A stretch of DNA of 19,311 nt from Treponema sp. (GTDB lineage Bacteria; Spirochaetota; Spirochaetia; Treponematales; Treponemataceae): contig JAEDIW010000044.1 of assembly GCA_016296655.1 (NCBI GenBank), positions 1 to 19,311 of the forward strand, written 5' to 3'. Within the stretch, counting starts at the first letter, position 1; each line of letters begins with the position of its first letter. The position numbers and the translations under genes were made by a program. The notes below the pieces were generated by a model that did no database searches, was not told where the DNA came from, and was given only the letters and a program-made list of their open reading frames with translations. Positions 7,960 to 14,129 of the stretch are shown here, one piece after another.

Positions 7960-8001
7960 AAACACCATTTGAATAGAGTAAAATTTATTCAGGTGGTGTT
8001 T
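7960..8001 (+). repeat. Hairpin upstream of the MITE's vestigial start codon
   Basis: AAACACCA (7960-7967) pairs with TGGTGTTT (7994-8001), and TGAATA (7970-7975) with TATTCA (7986-7991). A run of T follows and then the ATG at 8006. In a full-length element this would shield the transposase start from read-through transcripts or terminate them. Confidence 0.6.
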
Positions 8002-8114
8002 TTTTATGATCAAGTCACAGCAAGAATTAAATTTCAGTCAATATTGAGAAGACAGTTCAGATCTTGATGAAAAATAAGGAAATGAAAGACAAATAATCTG
8101 CTCTTTAAAAGAGT

Positions 8115-8160
8115 AAAAGCCAGATTTATGAGATTTTTTTCTCAAAAATCTGGCTTTTTT
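8115..8160 (+). terminator. Strong, near-symmetrical intrinsic terminator inside the MITE
   Basis: AAAAGCCAGATTT (8115-8127) pairs perfectly with AAATCTGGCTTTT (8146-8158). An inner GAGA/TCTC pair and a following T run complete the structure. The A/T tracts on both sides mean it could also stop minus-strand transcripts coming from flaB. Confidence 0.7.
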
Positions 8161-8234
8161 ATTTCAGGCCTTAAAATTGGAGACCTTTTTCAGTGGCCTT
8201 CGCTTGGGTGCCCCTTTTTCATGCAGCTAAGCTG

Positions 8235-9095
8235 TTAGCGCAACAAACTGAGAACGTTCTGTGAACTCTGGTTTGCCTGAGCGAGCATTGCTGTTCCTGC
8301 CTGGCTGAGAACCTGGTTCTTTGTAAATTCAACCATTTCTTTTGCCATATCAGTATCGCGGATGCGGCTTTCAGAAGCCTGCAAGTTTTCTGCACTGATG
8401 TTAAGCCCCTGTACTGTTTTTTCAAGTCTGTTCTGGTATGCACCAAGGTCTGCACGCTGTTTGTTAATCTTTTTCAAAGCTTCGTCCAGAGTACCGATTG
8501 CGCGGTTAGATTCATCTGGAGTTTCCAAAGACATGATTTCTTCTGAACCTGGATTGCGCAGACCAAGAGCTGTTGAAGTCATTGTGCCAATGTAAACCTG
8601 TGTGCGCTGATCCATATTTGCTCCGACATGCAGCCACATTGAAGCTGTTACATTGTTGTCTCCTGTCTGGCGTGCAAAACGACCTGTGAGCATGTTCATG
8701 CCGTTGAACTGAGCTGTAGATGCAATGCGGTCAACTTCTGCAATAAGAGAAGAAACTTCTACCTGAATCTGCATGCGGTCTTCGTCTGAATAAATGCCGT
8801 TTGAAGATTGAACTGCAAGTTCGCGGATACGCTGAACGATGTCTGTTGTTTCCTGTAAATAACCTTCTGTTGTCTGAATGAAAGAAATGCCGTTCTGTGC
8901 ATTTGTAGAAGCCTGATTCAAACCGCGAATCTGTGCACGCATTTTTTCAGAAACTGCAAGTCCTGAAGCATCATCACCAGCACGATTGATTCTCTGGCCA
9001 GATGAAAGTTTTTCCATGTTCTTCTGAGTATTTAAATCTGTTGTTCCCTGTACACGTTGAGAGAACATAGCACTCATGTTGTGATTAATAACCAT
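8235..9095 (-). CDS. flaB: Periplasmic flagellar core filament flagellin FlaB
   Basis: A 286-residue flagellin of the spirochaete FlaB class, which forms the core of the periplasmic flagellar filament. It starts MVINHNMSAMFSQR and has the conserved N-terminal D0/D1 helix (MEKLSSGQRINRAGDDASGL, MRAQIRGLNQASTNAQNG, ETTDIVQRIRELAVQSSNG). A short central part contains GANMDQRTQVYIGTM. The D1/D0 C-terminus has SRIRDTDMAKEMVEFTKNQVLSQAGTAMLAQANQ and ends NVLSLLR. Length is typical. The frame stays open 26 codons further upstream, but the true start is the ATG at 9095: it gives the conserved N-terminus and has AGGAG (9103-9107) at the right distance. A sigma-28-like promoter lies about 90 nt upstream. 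Several flaB copies are usual in this genus; which paralogue this is cannot be told. Confidence 0.96.
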   Translation of the reverse strand: MVINHNMSAMFSQRVQGTTDLNTQKNMEKLSSGQRINRAGDDASGLAVSEKMRAQIRGLNQASTNAQNGISFIQTTEGYLQETTDIVQRIRELAVQSSNGIYSDEDRMQIQVEVSSLIAEVDRIASTAQFNGMNMLTGRFARQTGDNNVTASMWLHVGANMDQRTQVYIGTMTSTALGLRNPGSEEIMSLETPDESNRAIGTLDEALKKINKQRADLGAYQNRLEKTVQGLNISAENLQASESRIRDTDMAKEMVEFTKNQVLSQAGTAMLAQANQSSQNVLSLLR

Positions 9096-9186
9096 ACAAT
9101 ATCTCCTGTAAAAGTAAATTAGATTTGGTTTCTGGACCCAAACCGTATGGCTTGTGATACCCAGCTTCACCACCCTGATATTTTAA

Positions 9187-9213
9187 TAATCGGAAAATGA
9201 AAAAAAGAATTAA
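9187..9213 (-). promoter_or_regulatory. Sigma-28 (FliA-type) promoter of flaB
   Basis: On the minus strand TTAATTCT (9206-9213), exactly 11 bp, then TCCGATTA (9187-9194). The known flagellar consensus is TAAAGTTT-N11-GCCGATAA, giving 5 of 8 and 6 of 8 matches with the exact spacing. The resulting leader is about 85 nt. Confidence 0.65.
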
Positions 9214-9267
9214 GTAAAATCGTAAAAAAAAACCAAAAAATTATTGGAAATTCCAGGAAATGCAGTT

Positions 9268-9723
9268 TTAGTTAGTTTTTGAAAAAGTTTTGAGACACTG
9301 TGTACAGCCTACAATCGTAACATGCTTTTTGTGTGCTGTATTATTGAAAAGCCTTGCAACAAGATAGCCTTTTTGCGGAACAGATTTTTTGCATACAGGA
9401 CAGCTCCTTTTTACAGAAGATTCACATTTAGGGTAACAGTGAGGACAGCCGGAAATGGTACATCTTTGGTCAGGAACATTCATTGGTCTGTAAACCTTTG
9501 AAAAAAGGTTCTCACCAGAGTTCAAATATGAAGAACATAGCGGACACTGCATTAAATTTTTTTTCTGCAAATCGGGTGCTTTTTTTGAAGTGGACAAATT
9601 GAATGAAGCAGCGGTTTTGGAATCAGCTTTTCCAGAGAAATTACTTTTACTGCTTAAATTTCCATACAGCCATAAAAGTGCAATTATTGCAGCAGCTGCA
9701 AGTCCTAGAATCAAATAGCTCAT
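9268..9723 (-). CDS. Membrane-anchored zinc-ribbon protein, upstream of flaB
   Basis: A 151-residue protein. Residues 3-20 (YLILGLAAAAIIALLWLY) form an N-terminal transmembrane anchor. A Ser/Lys-rich linker of about 35 residues follows. The rest is a compact cysteine-rich domain with CPLC, CTISGCPHCYPKC, CPVCKK and a final CTQC. These ten or so Cys would suit two zinc ribbons or, in an oxidising periplasm, disulfides. No family is recognised. It lies on the same strand as flaB, 172 nt upstream, but flaB has its own promoter, so the link to motility is positional only. The start lacks a Shine-Dalgarno sequence and sits 6 nt after a -10 box. Confidence 0.7.
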   Translation of the reverse strand: MSYLILGLAAAAIIALLWLYGNLSSKSNFSGKADSKTAASFNLSTSKKAPDLQKKNLMQCPLCSSYLNSGENLFSKVYRPMNVPDQRCTISGCPHCYPKCESSVKRSCPVCKKSVPQKGYLVARLFNNTAHKKHVTIVGCTQCLKTFSKTN

Positions 9724-9729
9724 AAAAAA

Positions 9730-9758
9730 ATAATATCAGCTGAAAATGATTGCTTCAA
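9730..9758 (-). promoter_or_regulatory. Sigma-70-like promoter, predicted leaderless start for the zinc-ribbon gene
   Basis: On the minus strand TTGAAG (9753-9758), a 17-bp spacer and TATTAT (9730-9735), then 6 nt to the ATG (9721-9723). The -35 lies inside one arm (9752-9759) of an inverted repeat whose other arm is at 9806-9813. Confidence 0.6.
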
Positions 9759-9831
9759 GACATTAGAAAACAGGCATTAGAAAACTAGGGAAGTGCTGAT
9801 TAACACTTGAAGCGATTATTCAGCACTTCCC
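9752..9831. repeat. Interleaved inverted and direct repeats
   Basis: GCTTCAAG (9752-9759) is matched by CTTGAAGC (9806-9813). The second arm lies in the loop of a perfect 12-bp inverted repeat, GGGAAGTGCTGA (9788-9799) with TCAGCACTTCCC (9820-9831). Between them CATTAGAAAAC occurs twice (9761-9771, 9775-9785). The 12-bp structure can also serve as the terminator of the hemolysin III gene (minus), being followed there by TAGTTTTCT. The remaining bases to 9952 hold no gene, only a weak GTCAT/ATGAC pair. Confidence 0.6.
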
Positions 9832-9952
9832 CGTCAAATTGTGTGCTGTTCAAAAAGTAAAGTTCATTGCGTCATTTCGGAAAAAATCAGCATGACAGAA
9901 CTAATTGACAACCCAATTTTCTCTGCAAAAAAATCTGGCGAAGATTAGAAAT

Positions 9953-10642
9953 TTAAGCCCTGACGGCAAAGAAAACTGAAAAAAAATGAAGAATACTTGC
10001 TGTAAGTACGAAAAGATGAAAAACAGAATGTGCCCATTTTGCTTTTTTTGCTGCATAGAACGGAAAACCCATTGTATAGGCAAGCCCACCTAAAATCATC
10101 ATTGAAAAACTCAAAGGCGGAAGGGCTTTGCGTAACGGAATGAAGGCTATCAAAACAAGCCAGCCCATAACCACATAGGTTATGGAACTCAATTTCCGCA
10201 TTCTGTTTCCAAAAACGGAATAAATTGTAATTCCAAGAACAGCCAGTCCCCAAATGATTCCAAAAAGAGTCCATCCAAAAGCACCGCCAAGGCAAACAAG
10301 GCAGTACGGCGTATAAGTTCCTGCAATCAAAAGATAAATTGAAGAATGATCAAATATCTGAAAGAGTTTTTTTACGCGCATGTTTGTAAATGCATGATAA
10401 AGACATGACATTACATAAAGTAAAATAAGAGAAGCTCCATAAATTGAAAGACTTGTTATAACCATCGGTCTTTTTGGCGAAAAAACAATAAGCAGGACAA
10501 TTGCTGCTATAGACAAAAGAGCCCCGATTCCATGGCTTACTGAATTAAAAATTTCTTCACCTGTTGTATAAGGTCTGCCGTTTTTGGGACAGCTGTAAAC
10601 AGGTTCAGAATTTTCTTCTGCAAATTTGTTGATAGAACTCAT
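9953..10642 (-). CDS. Hemolysin III-family (YqfA/PAQR-like) membrane protein
   Basis: A 229-residue integral membrane protein with about seven transmembrane helices, from residue ~35 to the end. Diagnostic motifs are EEIFNSVSHGIGALL at the start, MSCLYHAF after the second helix, FDHSSIYLLIAGTYTPYCL, GGLAYTMGFPFYA, and the final HSVFHLFVLTASILHFF. The conserved Ser-H, D and C-terminal H-x3-H residues form the putative metal site of the PAQR fold. Members are called hemolysin III because of one cytolytic founder, but most are inner-membrane proteins of uncertain role, perhaps in membrane lipid balance. A haemolytic activity should not be assumed. GGGAGGG lies 6-7 nt before the ATG. It precedes the zinc-ribbon gene and flaB on the same strand. 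Confidence 0.92.
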   Translation of the reverse strand: MSSINKFAEENSEPVYSCPKNGRPYTTGEEIFNSVSHGIGALLSIAAIVLLIVFSPKRPMVITSLSIYGASLILLYVMSCLYHAFTNMRVKKLFQIFDHSSIYLLIAGTYTPYCLVCLGGAFGWTLFGIIWGLAVLGITIYSVFGNRMRKLSSITYVVMGWLVLIAFIPLRKALPPLSFSMMILGGLAYTMGFPFYAAKKAKWAHSVFHLFVLTASILHFFSVFFAVRA

Positions 10643-10652
10643 TTTTCCCTCC

Positions 10653-10798
10653 CATAAAAAGTCAAGAAGATTGTTTCAGCAATCGATTGACTTTTTATGC
10701 CGCTTCGCAATGAAATGAGAAGCGGCAGTTGATAAGGAAGTTCGCAACGCGAACTTGTGAATAAAAACTTTGACGCTATTTCAGGCAAAGTTTTTATT
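10653..10798. repeat. Cluster of four consecutive perfect inverted repeats
   Basis: In 146 bp lie four hairpins end to end. (1) CATAAAAAGTCAA 10653-10665 with TTGACTTTTTATG 10687-10699. (2) GCCGCTTC 10699-10706 with GAAGCGGC 10719-10726. (3) AAGTTCGC 10738-10745 with GCGAACTT 10749-10756. (4) AATAAAAACTTTG 10760-10772 with CAAAGTTTTTATT 10786-10798. The outer arm of (1) covers the ribosome-binding region side of the hemolysin III gene. From 10799 to 11004 I see no supported gene, only AAATCGTA three times at 10958-10988. Confidence 0.75.
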
Positions 10799-11004
10799 AC
10801 ACCTCCTGAAATTCAGACACTTTTTATTGAAAATGGTTGCAGTTTTTTTTGCTTCCTGGGATGGCTCCTGCAGAATTTTTCATTTCCTCTGACAGTATTT
10901 GCCTTTGGCAGAATTTTTACAACTATACTCCAACGGGAAAAAATCAAAAAAGGCTGAAAATCGTAAATTGTAAATCGTAAAAATCGTACCCAAAATCATA
11001 AAAT

Positions 11005-11033
11005 TTGATTATTTGAAATTGGTGGGTTAAAAT
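11005..11033 (+). promoter_or_regulatory. Sigma-70-like promoter, predicted leaderless start for the GGDEF gene
   Basis: TTGATT (11005-11010), a 17-bp spacer, TAAAAT (11028-11033), then 8 nt to the ATG at 11042. The only purine-rich stretch (GGTGGG at 11021-11026) lies upstream of the -10 and would not be in the mRNA. Confidence 0.55.
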
Positions 11034-11041
11034 ATATTGCT

Positions 11042-12091
11042 ATGGAAAATTTTTTTAAAAATAAAGAAAGAGCTGTTGATGAACTTACAGGAGTTTATAA
11101 TAGGAATGTAATAATTGAATACGCTAATTATTTGATTGATAAAGAAATACCTTTTTCCATTCTTCTTGTTGACATCGATAATTTTAAATATGTTAATGAT
11201 ACTTATGGCCATATTGTCGGGGATGAAGTTTTACAGGAAGTTTCCCGCAGACTTTCTCAATTTATTTCCAATTTTGACGGCATTATAGGACGTTTTGGTG
11301 GCGATGAATTCATATTGGTTTTTCCAAAGATTGTTTCGTATGAAGATATATGGAAAAAATGTCATGATTTGCTTTTTTCCATAAATGAATGTCTTTTTAC
11401 CGATGTAGAAGGCCTTTGCATTACAATTACAATGGGAGTTGCGCGCTATCCAGAAAATGAATGTTCTTATGAAAAACTTCTGGACATTGCAGATAAGGCA
11501 CTTTACCGCGGCAAGATGAAAGGCCGTAACTGCTTTATAATCTATCTGCCCGAAAAACATGCCGACATAGTTTTAAAAACAGAAAAAGACAAAACTCTGA
11601 GCTCAATGTTTCTGCATGCAAATGTTTTTAATCTTTTGACAGCTTCAGAAAAACTTTCCGACGGAATTACATCTATTTTTAATTTTATAAGTGCATATTT
11701 TATGTTTGACCATATCTGCATTCAAACTGATGACAAAATTTATTTTGAAAAGTTTCATCAGCTTGCAAAACACAGGTCTTTTTCTCCCTTGAGTGAGTAT
11801 TATATCCGCAGACATTTGAATCCTTCGATGGGGTTGTTTTTTTTGAATAAGACCAGTTCCTTACTCAAAGTTGACAAAAAAGATTTTTACGATGAGCTGC
11901 ACGCACAGAATATAGGTTCTCTTTTTTGCTGTGAAATTGCATGTAAAGAAAAACGTTATGGTTTTCTGCGGGTTGACATAGACCGCTCAAGAATCTGGCA
12001 GAATCCTCACATGGACATTCTTCTCCTTATTGCAAGAACCATAGGAATCATTCTTTATGAGCGGAATATTACCATTGAAAATTTAGTGTAG
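11042..12091 (+). CDS. GGDEF protein (diguanylate cyclase) with C-terminal GAF-like domain
   Basis: A 349-residue cytoplasmic protein predicted to make the second messenger cyclic di-GMP from two GTP. Residues about 11-170 are a GGDEF domain: DELTGVYNR, the metal-binding LLVDIDNFKYVND, YGHIVGDEVLQ, GRFGGDEFILVFP (active site G86-F90), TITMGVARYP and ADKALYRGKMKGRN. All catalytic elements are intact. The inhibitory RxxD motif that normally lies five residues before GGDEF is absent. Residues about 190-345 look like a GAF-type sensor (DHICIQTDDKIYF, CEIACKEKRYGFLRVDIDR). Having the sensor after the catalytic domain reverses the usual GAF-GGDEF order. There is no membrane segment. It is transcribed alone, probably as a leaderless message. 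Confidence 0.9.
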   Translation: MENFFKNKERAVDELTGVYNRNVIIEYANYLIDKEIPFSILLVDIDNFKYVNDTYGHIVGDEVLQEVSRRLSQFISNFDGIIGRFGGDEFILVFPKIVSYEDIWKKCHDLLFSINECLFTDVEGLCITITMGVARYPENECSYEKLLDIADKALYRGKMKGRNCFIIYLPEKHADIVLKTEKDKTLSSMFLHANVFNLLTASEKLSDGITSIFNFISAYFMFDHICIQTDDKIYFEKFHQLAKHRSFSPLSEYYIRRHLNPSMGLFFLNKTSSLLKVDKKDFYDELHAQNIGSLFCCEIACKEKRYGFLRVDIDRSRIWQNPHMDILLLIARTIGIILYERNITIENLV

Positions 12092-12103
12092 AGTTTGTGC
12101 GCT

Positions 12104-12177
12104 TACTGCAACCGTTCGGTTGCAGTATCGGGCTTTTCAGGGCTCCGCTTTCGCTACGACCAGCTGCTTTGCAGCTG
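12104..12177. repeat. Intergenic hairpins after the GGDEF gene
   Basis: An 11-bp perfect stem, 12104-12114 with 12117-12127 (TACTGCAACCG, loop TT), is followed by CAGCTGC (12161-12167) with GCAGCTG (12171-12177). Neither has a strong T tract, so they are poor terminators. The GC-richer character differs from the surrounding DNA and suggests a dispersed intergenic repeat family. No gene is supported in 12092-12247. Confidence 0.55.
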
Positions 12178-12247
12178 TTTGCCTGCGGCACCCTTACAAT
12201 CCCTAGCGCTTTTTAAAAATTTCTGCTTATTGCAAGATTTTTTTGTT

Positions 12248-12814
12248 TCAGCTGTAAGTACGGATTATTTCTTCTGCGAGAGCCATGCGTTTAAGCCCCC
12301 TGTCCATTGCCTGCTTTTCCAAATATCTGTGTGATTCAGGCTCTGTTAGTGAAAGGTTCTGCATTAGTAGAAGTTTTGCTCGGTTTATAATGCGGATTTC
12401 TTCCATTTTTTCTTTAAGCTTGGTTGCTTTTGTTGAAAGAATCTGAACTTTGTAATGGACGGCAATGGCAATTTTAATCATATTGTAGAAGTAAAACTGA
12501 TCAAAGGTGTCTGTCATTGTAAGTATTCCAAACGGCTCAACTTTATAGCTTATCTGGTCAAAATGCTGTGCAGGGGACAGTATCATAATTGTGCTTAAAG
12601 AATCTGACATATCTATTGCAAAATCAATTCCTTCTCCGTCACAAAAATCAACAAGAATAATGTTAAAGGTTCGTTCGGAACAAAGCCTGCGAGCTTCGTT
12701 GAAATCTTTTACAATGGTCAAATCAAACAAAGGTTGAATCAGAAACGTACTTACTAGAGTCGAAAGTTTTGGGTCTTTTGTAACTGACAGAACACTATGA
12801 GTTTCAGAGGTCAT
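12248..12814 (-). CDS. ANTAR-domain response regulator, glnA-linked antiterminator
   Basis: A 188-residue protein. Residues about 7-115 form a receiver-like fold with a possible phospho-acceptor Asp56 in FNIILVDF. The acidic pair expected near residues 12-13 is missing (VTKDP), so it may be a pseudo-receiver. Residues about 125-185 are an ANTAR domain: KLKEKMEEIRIINRAKLLLM, then EPESHRYLEKQAMDRGLKRMALAEEII. ANTAR domains bind paired RNA hairpins with hexaloops and prevent transcription termination. The gene starts 3 nt after the glnA stop, with GGA-rich sequence inside the glnA end as ribosome-binding site, so the two form an operon. NitR of Clostridium is a known ANTAR regulator in the same glnA context. 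The leader hairpin and terminator upstream of glnA are the likely target. Confidence 0.88.
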   Translation of the reverse strand: MTSETHSVLSVTKDPKLSTLVSTFLIQPLFDLTIVKDFNEARRLCSERTFNIILVDFCDGEGIDFAIDMSDSLSTIMILSPAQHFDQISYKVEPFGILTMTDTFDQFYFYNMIKIAIAVHYKVQILSTKATKLKEKMEEIRIINRAKLLLMQNLSLTEPESHRYLEKQAMDRGLKRMALAEEIIRTYS

Positions 12815-12817
12815 TTT

Positions 12818-13987
12818 CTATCCAAGAATTCCTTTTACAAAATCGCTTTTTTCTGCCAAAGCTTTTGCTTTTTCAAGAGAAACTGGCAGTGAGTTATATT
12901 TTACAGCTTTTGCAATTTCTGGGTTAAAAAGATTTTGTGTTGCAGGTTCAGGTGGCTGCATATTGTTTTGAATACCTTCTATTGCTGCATGAATTAAAAG
13001 CGTAATTGCAATATATGGATTACATCCTGGATCGGGGGAAATTAATTCCAAGCGGTTTTCAGACTTTGCTGCAGGAACCCGGATTACTGCTGAACGATTT
13101 TCATTTCCCCAGCAAACAAAGTGTGGCGCTTTACCTTCTCCTAAACGTTTGTAAGAATCTTCTGTAGGATTTAAAAAATATGTGATTTCTTCTATGCGGT
13201 GAAGGATTCCTGCAATAATGTTTGGCATTTTTTCTTTCTGCTGGCAGGAAATATTTATATGCAGGCCTGAACCTGGCAAATCTTCAAGAGGCTTTGGATT
13301 AAAGCTTGCATGTAATCCGCTGGAATTTGCTTTTGTGCGTACAATCCACTTGAATGTCGAGGCATTGTCTGCGGCTTCCAGTGGAGAAGCATAATGAAAG
13401 TCAATTTCGTTCTGACCTGGACCTTCTTCATGGTGGCTTGCTTCTGGTGTAATTCCCATCTGTTCCAGTGTAAAGCAGATTTCCCGACGTACATTTTCAC
13501 CGCGGTCAAGAGGCGCAATGTCCATATAGCCTGCTCTGTCAAATGGAATTTTTGTAGGTTCGCCAAAGGAATCCAATTTAAAAAGATAAAATTCAAATTC
13601 TGTACCGAATTCAAGCTCAATGCCACAGGTTTTTTTAGCTTTTTGCACGGCAGATTTTAAAAGATAACGGCAGTCCTTTTTGTATGGAGTTCCGTCAGGA
13701 TATTTTATGTCGCAGAACATACGGACAACTTTTCCAGTATTTGGACGCCATGGCAAAACTGAAAGAGTTGAGGCTTCAGGATGCAAAAAGAGGTCTGATT
13801 TTTCAGGCGTTTCAAAATCTTTTACAGAAGAAGCGTCAAAATTTATGCCTTCCTTAAAGGCTCTTGGCAACTGGTCTGCCATTATTGAAATATTTTTTTG
13901 CTGACCGGAAAGATCAAAAAAGGCCAGACGGACAAATTTTACACCTTCTTCATTTACATAGTCCAAAACTTCTGATTCTGTGTACAC
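12818..13987 (-). CDS. glnA: Glutamine synthetase type I (short form)
   Basis: A 389-residue enzyme that makes glutamine from glutamate, ammonia and ATP. The N-terminal beta-Grasp domain (VRLAFFDLSGQQKNISI) is followed by the catalytic domain. Visible blocks are GTEFEFYLF with metal-binding Glu, SHHEEGPGQNEIDFHYASP, GSGLHINIS, NPTEDSYKRLGEG, the ATP/Pi-site NRSAVIRVP and the metal-binding NRLELISPDPGCNPYIA. The start codon is GTG (13985-13987), with AGGAG at 13995-13999 seven bases before it. Typical type I enzymes have about 440-470 residues. Here the loop after GSGLHINIS is short, the adenylylation region is not evident, and the chain ends at FVKGILG, lacking the usual last 30-50 residues. 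All active-site blocks are present, so it is probably functional. It is followed 3 nt later by the ANTAR regulator. Confidence 0.93.
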   Translation of the reverse strand: MYTESEVLDYVNEEGVKFVRLAFFDLSGQQKNISIMADQLPRAFKEGINFDASSVKDFETPEKSDLFLHPEASTLSVLPWRPNTGKVVRMFCDIKYPDGTPYKKDCRYLLKSAVQKAKKTCGIELEFGTEFEFYLFKLDSFGEPTKIPFDRAGYMDIAPLDRGENVRREICFTLEQMGITPEASHHEEGPGQNEIDFHYASPLEAADNASTFKWIVRTKANSSGLHASFNPKPLEDLPGSGLHINISCQQKEKMPNIIAGILHRIEEITYFLNPTEDSYKRLGEGKAPHFVCWGNENRSAVIRVPAAKSENRLELISPDPGCNPYIAITLLIHAAIEGIQNNMQPPEPATQNLFNPEIAKAVKYNSLPVSLEKAKALAEKSDFVKGILG

Positions 13988-13994
13988 TGTTTAA

Positions 13995-14068
13995 CTCCTA
14001 AAAAAGCCAGTTGGAAAATATTTGGAGAATAATGACAGACATTTATCTGTCCACCACCTTTTCCACTG
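13995..14068 (-). promoter_or_regulatory. glnA leader, distal part with ribosome-binding site and a 6-bp hairpin
   Basis: Between the attenuator and the GTG lies a hairpin GACAGA/TCTGTC with hexaloop TAAATG (14034-14051) and the Shine-Dalgarno AGGAG (13995-13999). The hexaloop lacks the A1 and G4 of ANTAR targets, so it is not counted as one. Confidence 0.4.
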
Positions 14069-14129
14069 AAAAAAAAAGGCCGTAGATTTTGTTCTGGAGA
14101 CAAAAAACCAGCAAAAAAATCTACGACCT
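14069..14129 (-). terminator. Leader attenuator terminator of glnA
   Basis: On the minus strand AGGTCGTAGATTTT (14116-14129) pairs over 14 positions, with one G-T wobble, to AAAATCTACGGCCT (14077-14090). A run of eight or nine T follows at once. An inner CTGG/CCAG pair lies in the loop. It stands between the glnA promoter and the gene, so transcription must be allowed through it for glnA expression. Confidence 0.8.

Larger units (their letters stand above)
7927..8196 (+). mobile_element. 270-bp MITE: internally deleted, probably IS1182-like insertion sequence
   Basis: Terminal inverted repeats are CCACTGAAAAAGTCT at 7927-7941 and, inverted, CCACTGAAAAAGGTCT at 8181-8196. Similarity continues inward (TTAAAGACTGAATTT against TTAAGGCCTGAAAT). 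Inside, a hairpin (7960-8001) precedes an ATG at 8006 encoding MIKSQQELNFSQY and stop, like the first residues of a transposase. A second frame (8046-8096) gives EKTVQILMKNKEMKDK and stop, like the tail of one. A strong terminator hairpin closes the element. So both ends of an autonomous element are kept and the middle is deleted. The TIR and N-terminal peptide recall IS1182-family elements, but that family name is from memory and unverified. No clear target duplication was seen. Confidence 0.7.

Noticed and set aside
8235..9173. FlaB read from a start at 9173 with 26 extra residues
   Set aside because: The conserved FlaB start MVINHNMSAM is at 9095 with its own AGGAG. The extra codons lie in the leader after the sigma-28 promoter.
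9953..10642. Calling the hemolysin III-family gene a toxin
   Set aside because: The family name is historical. Most members are membrane proteins without shown lytic activity.
10757..10957. 66-aa plus-strand ORF in the palindrome region
   Set aside because: It starts from GTG inside an inverted repeat, has no ribosome-binding site or recognisable family, and has a Phe-rich composition expected from T-rich DNA.
12095..12334. 79-aa plus-strand ORF after the GGDEF gene
   Set aside because: It translates intergenic hairpins and the antisense end of the ANTAR gene, and has no family resemblance.
14034..14051. Hairpin near the glnA start as the second ANTAR target
   Set aside because: Its hexaloop is TAAATG, lacking A at position 1 and G at position 4, and it lies after the terminator, where it could not affect its formation.
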